DNA of 11,677 nucleotides from Deltaproteobacteria bacterium (GTDB taxonomy: Bacteria > Myxococcota_A > UBA9160 > UBA4427), in contig DRKE01000282.1 in NCBI GenBank assembly GCA_011051925.1, positions 1 through 11,677 on the forward strand, read 5' to 3'. Numbering within the stretch: the stretch's first letter is position 1; every line of letters starts with the position of its first letter. The translations under genes were made by a program, and so were the position numbers. This document shows positions 6,047-11,677 of this stretch, piece after piece. Under the pieces are notes generated by a model, which worked only from the letters and a program-made list of their open reading frames with translations, did not search any database and had not been told where the DNA came from.

Positions 6047-6609
6047 ACCTTCGAAGGCGAGACGTGGATGAACGAGAGCGGGTCCGCTCGACGACGGTGG
6101 TCGCGGTCCTTCGCGAGGGCCGGGTCGCCCTGGCGGCCGATGGCCAGGTGACCCTGGGCGAGACGGTCATGAAGCAGCGGGCCGAGAAGGTCCGGCGGGT
6201 GGCCAAGGGCCGTGCACTCGTCGGTTTCGCCGGGGGCGTGGCCGATGCATTGACGTTGATGGAGCGCCTCGAGGGCAAATTCGAGTCCCATCCGGGCAAT
6301 GTCCGTCGTGCGGCCGTGGAGCTGGCCCGGGACTGGCGCGCCGATCGCGTGTTGCGGAAGCTCGAAGCCATGCTGCTTCTCGCCGACCCCGGTACGCTGC
6401 TCATGGTTTCCGGCAACGGCGACGTGATCGAGCCCGATGACGGCGTGGCGGCAATCGGGTCGGGCGGCGCGTATGCTCTGGCCGCGGCGCGCGCACTCGT
6501 GGAGCACACCTCGCTCGGTGCCGCTGAGATCGCGGAGGCGGCCCTGCGCGTCGCCGCCGGGATCTGCATCTACACGAACGACAACATCTCGATGGAAGTC
6601 CTGCCGTGA
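6043..6609 (+). CDS. hslV: HslV (ClpQ), peptidase subunit of the HslUV protease
   Basis: HslV forms a double hexameric ring of N-terminal threonine peptidases in the cytoplasm and degrades proteins unfolded by HslU. The 188-residue product matches the family throughout: TTVVAVLREGRVALAADGQVTLG, MKQRAEKVRR, GFAGGVADA, ELARDWRADRVLRKLEA, MVSGNGDVIEPDDGVAAIGSGG and ICIYTND. The catalytic threonine should be T17 of TT at 17-18, exposed after removal of a 16-residue propeptide, which is longer than in E. coli (only Met removed). ATG 6043 overlaps the xerC stop (ATGA). An in-frame GTG at 6064, with AAGG 6 nt upstream, would shorten the propeptide to 9 residues and is a real alternative. The stop overlaps hslU by 4 nt, consistent with equal production of both subunits. 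Confidence 0.95.
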   Translation: MNLRRRDVDERERVRSTTVVAVLREGRVALAADGQVTLGETVMKQRAEKVRRVAKGRALVGFAGGVADALTLMERLEGKFESHPGNVRRAAVELARDWRADRVLRKLEAMLLLADPGTLLMVSGNGDVIEPDDGVAAIGSGGAYALAAARALVEHTSLGAAEIAEAALRVAAGICIYTNDNISMEVLP

Positions 6610-7961
6610 CCGAAAGCCGAAACTTCACGCCGCGCGAGATCGTCTCGGAGCTCGATCGCTATGTGATCGGCCAGCGGGAGGCCAAGCGGGCCGTGGCGGT
6701 CGCGCTGCGGAATCGCTGGCGGCGAGCCCAGGTTCCGGAGCCCCTGCGCGACGAGATCGCCCCGAAGAACATCATCATGATCGGCGCCACCGGCGTCGGA
6801 AAGACCGAGATCGCACGGCGTCTGGCGAAGCTCGCCCAGGCGCCCTTCATCAAGGTCGAGGCCTCGAAGTTCACGGAAGTCGGGTACGTGGGCCGGGATG
6901 TCGAATCGATCATCCGGGATCTGACGGAACTCGCGATCCAACTCGTCTCGGAAGAGGAGCAGCGTGCGGTCCGGGGCAAGGCCGAAGCGCGAGCCGAGGA
7001 ACGGATCCTCGATGCGCTGCTGCCCACGTCGAGTCCGATCGCGGTCGGAGCCGAGGGGGAACTTCCTCCCGAGCGGTCCGAGACGCGAGAGAAGCTTCGC
7101 CGGCTCCTGCGTCTCGGCGAGTTGGAGGGACGGGAGATCGAACTCGAGCTGGCCGAAGAGAATGCAGGGCCATCCCTTTCGATCATGACACCCCAGGGCG
7201 TCGAGGAGATGGGCCTGCAGTTCAAGGATCTGCTTTCGGGCATGCTGCCGAAGCAGACGCGTCGCCGCCGGCTCACGATCGAGGAAGCCCGGGAACTGCT
7301 GATCAACGAAGAGGCCCTGGCCCTGGTCGATTCGGACAAGGTTCGGGAACTCGCCGTTCGTCGCGTCCAGGAATCGGGCATCGTCTTCATCGACGAGATC
7401 GACAAGGTGGCGGTCGGCTCGGGCGGACGACAGGGGCCCGACGTCTCGCGCGAGGGGGTGCAACGCGACCTGCTTCCGATCGTCGAGGGATCGACCGTCC
7501 AGACCAAACACGGCCCGGTTTCGACGGATCACATCCTCTTCATTGCCGCCGGTGCCTTCCATGTCGCAAAACCCTCGGACCTGATTCCGGAACTGCAGGG
7601 GCGCTTTCCGATCCGGGTGGAGCTGGCGAGTCTCGGTCGGGAGGACCTCTATCGGATCCTGACCGAGCCGACGAATTCGCTCGTGAAGCAGTACACGGCA
7701 CTGCTCGCGACCGAGGGGATCGAGCTCGTTTTCGAGGAGTCGGGTATCCGGGCGATCGCGGATGTCGCGGCGACCGTGAACGAGCGCACGGCGGATATCG
7801 GAGCGCGACGGCTTCACACGGTGATGGAGCGGCTGCTCGAGGATCTGTCTTTCGACGCGCCCGACCTGGAACGGCAGCAGGCGATCATCGACGAAGGACT
7901 GGTTCGGAAGACCCTGGGCGAGCTCGTCGACGATCAGGATCTCTCGCAGTTCATTCTCTGA
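6606..7961 (+). CDS. hslU: HslU (ClpY), ATPase and unfoldase subunit of the HslUV protease
   Basis: HslU is an AAA+ hexamer that unfolds substrates and threads them into HslV. The 451-residue protein has the standard start TPREIVSELDRYVIGQREAKRAVA, Walker A GATGVGKT (60-67), pore loop GYVG (93-96), Walker B IVFIDE (259-264), and a sensor-2 segment GARRLHTVMERLLED (from residue 399). The intermediate I-domain spans about residues 110-245 and contains LPKQTRRRRLTIEEA. It ends in LSQFIL, matching the C-terminal tail that inserts between HslV subunits and activates them. The length is normal (E. coli 443). GTG 6606 lies in a GTGA overlap with hslV and has no good Shine-Dalgarno of its own, so its translation probably depends on hslV. 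A 68-bp gap follows. Confidence 0.96.
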   Translation: MTESRNFTPREIVSELDRYVIGQREAKRAVAVALRNRWRRAQVPEPLRDEIAPKNIIMIGATGVGKTEIARRLAKLAQAPFIKVEASKFTEVGYVGRDVESIIRDLTELAIQLVSEEEQRAVRGKAEARAEERILDALLPTSSPIAVGAEGELPPERSETREKLRRLLRLGELEGREIELELAEENAGPSLSIMTPQGVEEMGLQFKDLLSGMLPKQTRRRRLTIEEARELLINEEALALVDSDKVRELAVRRVQESGIVFIDEIDKVAVGSGGRQGPDVSREGVQRDLLPIVEGSTVQTKHGPVSTDHILFIAAGAFHVAKPSDLIPELQGRFPIRVELASLGREDLYRILTEPTNSLVKQYTALLATEGIELVFEESGIRAIADVAATVNERTADIGARRLHTVMERLLEDLSFDAPDLERQQAIIDEGLVRKTLGELVDDQDLSQFIL

Positions 7962-7972
7962 GACTCGGAGGC

Positions 7973-7993
7973 ATTCCGTCGCCATGACGGAGT
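7973..7993 (+). other. Stem-loop in the hslU-response regulator gap
   Basis: ATTCCGTC (7973-7980) and GACGGAGT (7986-7993) pair over 8 bp, including one G-T pair, around the loop GCCAT. It begins 11 nt after the hslU stop. No T run follows, so it does not look like an intrinsic terminator. It could stabilise the hslU mRNA end or mark a processing point before the next gene, whose Shine-Dalgarno lies 20 nt further on. Confidence 0.45.
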
Positions 7994-8012
7994 CGGCGGG
8001 AGCGGAAAGGAC

Positions 8013-8025
8013 GGAGGGGGAGGGG
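8013..8025 (+). promoter_or_regulatory. Shine-Dalgarno region of the response regulator gene
   Basis: GGAGGGGGAGGGG (8013-8025) offers overlapping GGAGG-type sites ending 4 nt before ATG 8030. It is a very purine-rich leader and shows that this gene has its own initiation site, unlike the coupled genes before it. Confidence 0.65.
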
Positions 8026-8029
8026 CGAC

Positions 8030-9541
8030 ATGACCGAAGCACGCAACCGGGTCCTGATCGTGGACGACGAGGTCTTCTTTCTCGAAGCGATCGATGAGAT
8101 CCTCGTCAGCGCCGGATTCGAGACGCTGAAGGTCGAGGACGGCGAGAGTGCGCTGGATGCGGTGACGGACCCGACGGTCGGGGTCGTCGTGCTCGATGTC
8201 CGGTTGCCCGACATGGACGGCATCCAGGTCCTCGCGTCGATCCGGGAGATGCGGCCTGAGCTGTCGGTCATCATGCTTTCTGCATCGACGGACCAGGAGA
8301 TCGTGCTCGAGGCCCTGCGCCTGGGGGCCTGCGACTATCTCGCCAAGCCGCTTCACGACGAAGAGCTTTCCCTGGCCGTGGGGCGGGCGCTCGACGCGTT
8401 CGAGGCGAATTCCGAGCGTCGGCGGTTGCGGGGACGGATCGACCGGCTCGTGACGGGGATGGATCGGCTTTCCCAGCTCGTCCGCCTGGCGGCACCCGAA
8501 GAACGGGTTGCCGTCCTGCGGCAGGGCGTCGTCGATGCCGCCAGTGTGGTTTTCCAGGCTTCCCGGGTTTCGCTGATGCTCGCGGATGCCGGTGCCGAGT
8601 GGCTCTCGGTCGTGGCGACGCGGGGGATCGAGGTCGATCTCGAAACCCTCTCGTCCCGAAAGATCGGAGAAGGCGCTTCCGGAATCTGCTTCCAGGAGGG
8701 AAACGTGCTCTGCGTCGCGGACGTGGAAGAGGATCCGCGTTTCTCCGGCCGAGGACCCGGGGAATACGAAAGCGGCAGCTTCGCGATCGTTCCGCTCGTC
8801 TGTCTCGGGGTGCCCGTGGGCGTTCTCTGCCTGACGGAAAGCGCGGATCCGGAGGGGCTTTCGATCCAGGAGGGAAACGTCCTGCGTCTTCTCGGCATGC
8901 AGGTCTCGGAATTCCTCGCGGCCGATCCGGAAATCGATTCGCTGCTCCAGGCCGCCAGCGTGATGAGTGCCGAGGGGATCTCCGGTGTCGAAGATCTCGT
9001 TTCGGACGTGGATGCGGAGCTCGCGCGGGCCGTCTGCGAGGCGATCGCGGCGGAGGTGGAACCCGAGCGGGTGTTGGGACGATCCCTGGAGGCGGTCGCG
9101 AAGCTCCTGTCCGCGGCACCGGTGTCGCTCTTCCTGCTTTCGAACGATCGCGCTTCGCTCGAGCTCGAGGCAGAGGCCGACGGAGGCGTCGTCGGGGATC
9201 GCGCGACCCTGCCGGTCGATCGGGGCTGGGCCGGGCTCGTCGTCGCGACGGGTCAGCTCGTGGCGACGGAGGATGCGGCTGCGGACGACCGTTTCGATGC
9301 CGATGTCGACACCCCGAGCGACGGGTTCGTGCGGCCCTGTCTCTGCGTGCCGATCAAGTTGCGTGGCAAGGTCGTCGGTGTGCTACGGGTCTTCCTCGAA
9401 GAAGGTCGGTGTGCTTCTCCGCGTTCTGCCGAGGTCCTCTGCGCGGCCTTTTCGGCGGCCGTCCGGAATACCTTCCTGTACCGCAGCCTGCTCGAGAGCA
9501 TCGAGGAAGTGGCCGACGCGCGACGCCAGGCGAGATCGTGA
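8030..9541 (+). CDS. Response regulator with receiver and two GAF domains, no output domain
   Basis: This 503-residue cytoplasmic signalling protein has three parts. Residues 1-125 are a receiver domain with the acidic pair D12/D13, phospho-acceptor D56 (VVVLDVRLPDMDG), S84 (MLSAS) and K106 (LAKPL), so it should accept phosphate from a histidine kinase. Residues about 153-296 and 344-488 look like GAF domains, small-ligand or protein-interaction folds, each with an IVPLVCLGVPVGVL or CVPIKLRGKVVGVL strand pair. The first contains KIGEGASGICFQEGN and DPRF, the second DRGWAGLVVATGQ and DDRF; both are typical GAF phrases. No helix-turn-helix, histidine kinase, GGDEF, EAL, HD or PP2C motif is visible, so the output is unknown. 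The C-terminus is a short helix. No partner kinase lies in the window. It sits between hslU and argB, where I would not expect a regulator, and overlaps argB by a possible GTGA. Confidence 0.85.
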   Translation: MTEARNRVLIVDDEVFFLEAIDEILVSAGFETLKVEDGESALDAVTDPTVGVVVLDVRLPDMDGIQVLASIREMRPELSVIMLSASTDQEIVLEALRLGACDYLAKPLHDEELSLAVGRALDAFEANSERRRLRGRIDRLVTGMDRLSQLVRLAAPEERVAVLRQGVVDAASVVFQASRVSLMLADAGAEWLSVVATRGIEVDLETLSSRKIGEGASGICFQEGNVLCVADVEEDPRFSGRGPGEYESGSFAIVPLVCLGVPVGVLCLTESADPEGLSIQEGNVLRLLGMQVSEFLAADPEIDSLLQAASVMSAEGISGVEDLVSDVDAELARAVCEAIAAEVEPERVLGRSLEAVAKLLSAAPVSLFLLSNDRASLELEAEADGGVVGDRATLPVDRGWAGLVVATGQLVATEDAAADDRFDADVDTPSDGFVRPCLCVPIKLRGKVVGVLRVFLEEGRCASPRSAEVLCAAFSAAVRNTFLYRSLLESIEEVADARRQARS

Positions 9542-10407
9542 AACGGAATCCGATGAACGAACTCATCGACAAGGCCAGGGTCCTGATGGAAGCGCTGCCC
9601 TACATGCAGCGCCTCTACGACAAGGTCGTCGTCATCAAGTACGGTGGCCATGCGATGACGGATGCCGCCCTTCGCGCGTCATTTGCCGCCGACGTCGTGA
9701 TGCTCCGGCAGATCGGCGTGAAACCCGTCCTCGTCCATGGTGGTGGGCCGCAGATCGCTGCGACCCTCGAACGCCTGGGAAGACGCTCGACCTTCATCGA
9801 CGGGCGCCGGGTGACGGACGACGAGACGATGGAAGTCGTCGAAATGGTGCTCGGGGGCAAGGTCAATCGTGAGATCGTCGAGCTGATCCAACAGGCTGGC
9901 GGTCGGGCAGTCGGCTTCACCGGGAGCGATGGCGGGCTTCTTCGCGTCCGGAAGAAATCCATCGACGGCCATGACCTCGGTCGCGTGGGAGAGATCACCG
10001 AAGTGGATCCGGGCGTCGTCCGGGCGGCCATCGATGCCGGATTCATCCCCGTGGTCGCTCCGATCGGGGTCGATGCAGACGGCCTGAGCCATAACGTCAA
10101 TGCGGACGAAGCGGCGGGCGCCCTGTCGGCGGCACTTCGGTCCGAGAAGCTGATGTTGTTGACGGACATCGAAGGCGTTCTCGACGCGGGGAATCGCTTG
10201 ATCAGCCAGCTGACGGTCGAGGAATGCCGGCGGTTGATCGCGGACGGCACGGTCAAGGGGGGGATGATCCCGAAACTCGAATGCTGTATCCAGGCGCTGT
10301 CCGGGGGCGTGGCTCGCACGCATATCGTCGACGGGCGGGTCCTGCATGCCGTCCTGCTCGATCTCTTCAGCGATGATGCCGGTATCGGGACGCTGCTCGT
10401 TCCCTGA
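9538..10407 (+). CDS. argB: ArgB, N-acetylglutamate kinase
   Basis: ArgB phosphorylates N-acetyl-L-glutamate with ATP, the second step of ornithine and arginine synthesis, in the cytoplasm. From GTG 9538 the protein has 289 residues; from ATG 9553, 284. Visible motifs are VVIKYGGHAM (K34), VHGGGPQI (67-73), GRRVTDDETMEVVEMVL, GFTGSDG, NVNADEAAGAL, LLTDIEGVLD, GTVKGGMIPKL and the ending GIGTLLVP. The N-terminal segment ELIDKARVLMEALPYMQRL resembles the extra helix of arginine-inhibited hexameric kinases (Pseudomonas and Thermotoga types), so feedback inhibition by arginine is likely; this is inference. GTG 9538 is chosen because it overlaps the preceding stop (GTGA), as at three other junctions here, with AGG 7 nt upstream. 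ATG 9553 is closer to the usual family start and cannot be excluded. Confidence 0.94.
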   Translation: MKRNPMNELIDKARVLMEALPYMQRLYDKVVVIKYGGHAMTDAALRASFAADVVMLRQIGVKPVLVHGGGPQIAATLERLGRRSTFIDGRRVTDDETMEVVEMVLGGKVNREIVELIQQAGGRAVGFTGSDGGLLRVRKKSIDGHDLGRVGEITEVDPGVVRAAIDAGFIPVVAPIGVDADGLSHNVNADEAAGALSAALRSEKLMLLTDIEGVLDAGNRLISQLTVEECRRLIADGTVKGGMIPKLECCIQALSGGVARTHIVDGRVLHAVLLDLFSDDAGIGTLLVP

Positions 10408-10424
10408 ATCGGGGAGCCGCGTCC

Positions 10425-10430
10425 GAGGAG
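10425..10430 (+). promoter_or_regulatory. Shine-Dalgarno site of argF
   Basis: GAGGAG ends 9 nt before ATG 10440 and supports that start. It lies in the 32-nt argB-argF gap, which shows no terminator, so the two genes are probably co-transcribed. Confidence 0.6.
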
Positions 10431-10439
10431 AATGGAAGG

Positions 10440-11357
10440 ATGCCGAAGGATTTCGTGACCGTGGCGGATTGGGCGGCCGACGATCTCTGGTCGATCGTCG
10501 ATCGGGCCCGGGTGTTGCGGGCGAACCATCGAAGCGGAAAACGGTCGCGCACGCTCGAGGGACGAACCCTCGCGATGTATTTCGAGAAACCGTCCCTGCG
10601 CACCCACGTCACCTTCGAGGCGGGGATGGCCCAGCTCGGCGGGCATGCGATCCTCCTGAAACCCGAGCAGATCGGAATCGGGACGAGGGAGAGTCCCGCC
10701 GACGTGGCGCGCGTGCTTTCGCGCTGGGTGGACGTCCTCATGGCGCGCACCTTCAGCCATGAACTGATCGAGCAGCTCGCCGAGGATGCGACGATTCCCG
10801 TCATCAACGGTCTGACGGACCTGCTGCATCCGTGTCAGGCGATGGCCGACCTCGTCACGATGGCCGAGGTGATGAAGCCGACCGACGCGACGCTTGCCTA
10901 TGTCGGCGATGGGAACAACGTCGCGAATTCCCTGATCCTGCTTTCGGCGGTCCTCGGACTGCGGCTCCGGCTGGCGACGCCTGCTTCCCATCCTCCTTCG
11001 GCGCGGGTCCTCGCACGGGCAGGCGAGCTCGCCCGGTCGAGCGGCGCTGAGATCGTCGTCGGAGAGGATCCGGTGGCGGCCGTGAAGGACGTGGATTTCG
11101 TCTACACGGACACGTGGATCAGCATGGGGCAGGAAGAGGAAGCAGCGCAGCGGCGCGAACTCTTTCGTCCCTATCAGGTGAATGCGGAGTTGCTCTCCCA
11201 TACCGACGATGCCTGGGTGCTGCATTGTCTGCCGGCGCATCGGGGCGAGGAGGTGACCGCGGACGTCCTCGATGGGCCGCGAAGCCTGGTGTTCGAGCAG
11301 GCCGAGAATCGCCTGCATGCCCAGAACGCGATTCTCGAGACCCTGCTGACCCGCTAG
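10440..11357 (+). CDS. argF: ArgF, ornithine carbamoyltransferase
   Basis: ArgF joins carbamoyl phosphate and ornithine to give citrulline, the sixth step of arginine synthesis. The 305-residue length is normal. The carbamoyl-phosphate loop is S52-L53-R54-T55 (FEKPSLRT), HPCQ lies at 130-133, the ornithine-binding DTWISMG at 224-230 and HCLP at 262-265. The SMG motif favours ornithine over N-acetylornithine or aspartate, so PyrB and acetylornithine transcarbamylase are unlikely. Two small deviations: L replaces the common T in the STRT motif (seen in many bacterial ArgF), and H56 follows T55 where Arg is common. It lies 32 bp after argB. The usual neighbour argD is not between them, and argG does not follow directly. 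It appears to end the operon. Confidence 0.94.
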   Translation: MPKDFVTVADWAADDLWSIVDRARVLRANHRSGKRSRTLEGRTLAMYFEKPSLRTHVTFEAGMAQLGGHAILLKPEQIGIGTRESPADVARVLSRWVDVLMARTFSHELIEQLAEDATIPVINGLTDLLHPCQAMADLVTMAEVMKPTDATLAYVGDGNNVANSLILLSAVLGLRLRLATPASHPPSARVLARAGELARSSGAEIVVGEDPVAAVKDVDFVYTDTWISMGQEEEAAQRRELFRPYQVNAELLSHTDDAWVLHCLPAHRGEEVTADVLDGPRSLVFEQAENRLHAQNAILETLLTR

Positions 11358-11582
11358 GAGAAGCTCTGCAGGACTCACCCGACAGGGTATGACCGTGTCG
11401 GGGGCTCTCGAGATGGCGAAGCAGCAGACGCTCGCGGGTGAAGCCTGGAAGCGGATTGGAAGCGGAAGGGGAAGGGCAAGGGGACGCGCCGGGAGCGCTT
11501 CCCGTCCGAGGACGATGTCCGCGTCGGCGAATCTCTACGCAGTTCGGCACGAGTCGATCCCGAGAGAGGCAGGGGCGGCGCT
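11358..11582 (+). other. Region after argF without a convincing gene
   Basis: About 225 bp follow argF with no recognised gene. A 65-residue ORF from ATG 11389 to 11586 exists, but it has a poor ribosome-binding site, starts inside the loop of the stem-loop at 11378-11402, and is a low-complexity G/R/A/S product. Another frame is open from the TGA at 11439-11441 to the end of the window and gives a K/R/G/E-rich sequence with reasonable third-position G/C, but it has no ATG, GTG or TTG before 11583. This part may be a leader for a downstream gene or a degraded coding region. Confidence 0.4.
11378..11402 (+). terminator. Stem-loop after argF, possible end of the operon
   Basis: CCCGACA (11378-11384) and TGTCGGG (11396-11402) form a perfect 7-bp stem, with two further G-C pairs inside after a G-G mismatch and a TATGA loop. 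It starts 21 nt after the argF stop. The flank is GGCTCTCGAG, with no T run, so it is not a classic intrinsic terminator; it may act as a 3'-end stabiliser or a weak terminator. Confidence 0.45.
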
Positions 11583-11677
11583 GTGATCGAGGCGTCCCGA
11601 GGTCGGGGCGGGAGGGGGGAGTCTCGCGAGGAGCGAGACGAGTACGCGCAGTTTCGAGAGGGCGGCCACCGGGATCC
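11583..11677 (+). CDS. Possible start of a downstream gene with a charged, disordered N-terminus (3' truncated)
   Basis: GTG 11583 begins a frame that stays open to the window end. AGGGG (11571-11575) lies 7 nt upstream, a good Shine-Dalgarno spacing. The product starts MIEASRGRGGRGESREERDE and is rich in R, G and E with no domain in the 31 visible residues. Such leaders occur on RNA-binding proteins, for example some rRNA pseudouridine synthases, but nothing here proves that. It could also be a chance open frame in GC-rich DNA. Confidence 0.3.
   Translation, partial: MIEASRGRGGRGESREERDEYAQFREGGHRD

Noticed and set aside
8599..9537. Upstream extension of the argB frame through the response regulator gene
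   Set aside because: It is an R/G-rich shadow of the GAF regulator; ArgB homology begins only at about 9553.
9615..11378. Long minus-strand open frame (587 codons) opposite argB and argF
   Set aside because: The + strand holds two certain enzymes here with all active-site motifs; the minus-strand product has no recognisable domain.
11389..11586. 65-residue ORF after argF
   Set aside because: Starts inside a stem-loop, has no proper Shine-Dalgarno spacing, and gives a low-complexity product.

Overview
This is a high-GC window (about two thirds G+C by eye) from a Gram-negative-type bacterium. Nearly every recognisable gene is on the + strand. The order dprA, trmFO, xerC, hslV, hslU, (response regulator), argB, argF closely follows a cluster I know from Deltaproteobacteria such as Geobacter, where a LysM protein gene also lies near dprA. 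TrmFO (folate-dependent m5U54 formation) and HslVU together fit that broad group (Desulfobacterota, Myxococcota, Binatota-like lineages). The exact taxon cannot be fixed from this window.

Layout. Positions 1-216 hold the 3' end of a helical, TPR-like gene. A 241-bp non-coding, pyrimidine-rich stretch follows. A secreted LysM protein gene (458-1912) comes next and ends at a clear intrinsic terminator (1944-1982). The second transcription unit then starts: dprA (2112-3392), a 198-bp gap where topA would be expected, trmFO (3591-5003), xerC (5000-6046), hslV (6043-6609) and hslU (6606-7961). The junctions trmFO/xerC, xerC/hslV and hslV/hslU are all 4-nt ATGA/GTGA overlaps, so translation is probably coupled. 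After 68 bp comes a two-GAF response regulator with no output domain (8030-9541), then argB (9538-10407, again a GTGA overlap) and argF (10440-11357). The last 320 bp hold a stem-loop and possibly the start of another gene that runs off the window.

How the genes work together. The cluster is housekeeping rather than a single pathway: protection and recombination of incoming DNA (DprA), tRNA T-loop methylation (TrmFO), chromosome-dimer resolution (XerC), a two-part ATP-dependent protease (HslV peptidase plus HslU unfoldase), a signalling protein, and two arginine-biosynthesis enzymes (ArgB, ArgF). I see no transposon, CRISPR array, tRNA, rRNA or obvious defence system. The unusual points are regulatory or structural: a strong Shine-Dalgarno separated from the dprA start by a small hairpin, a G-quadruplex-like repetitive 5' end of dprA, a perfect 11-bp inverted repeat inside the LysM gene, the output-less GAF response regulator, a 16-residue HslV propeptide, and a large excess of GATC.
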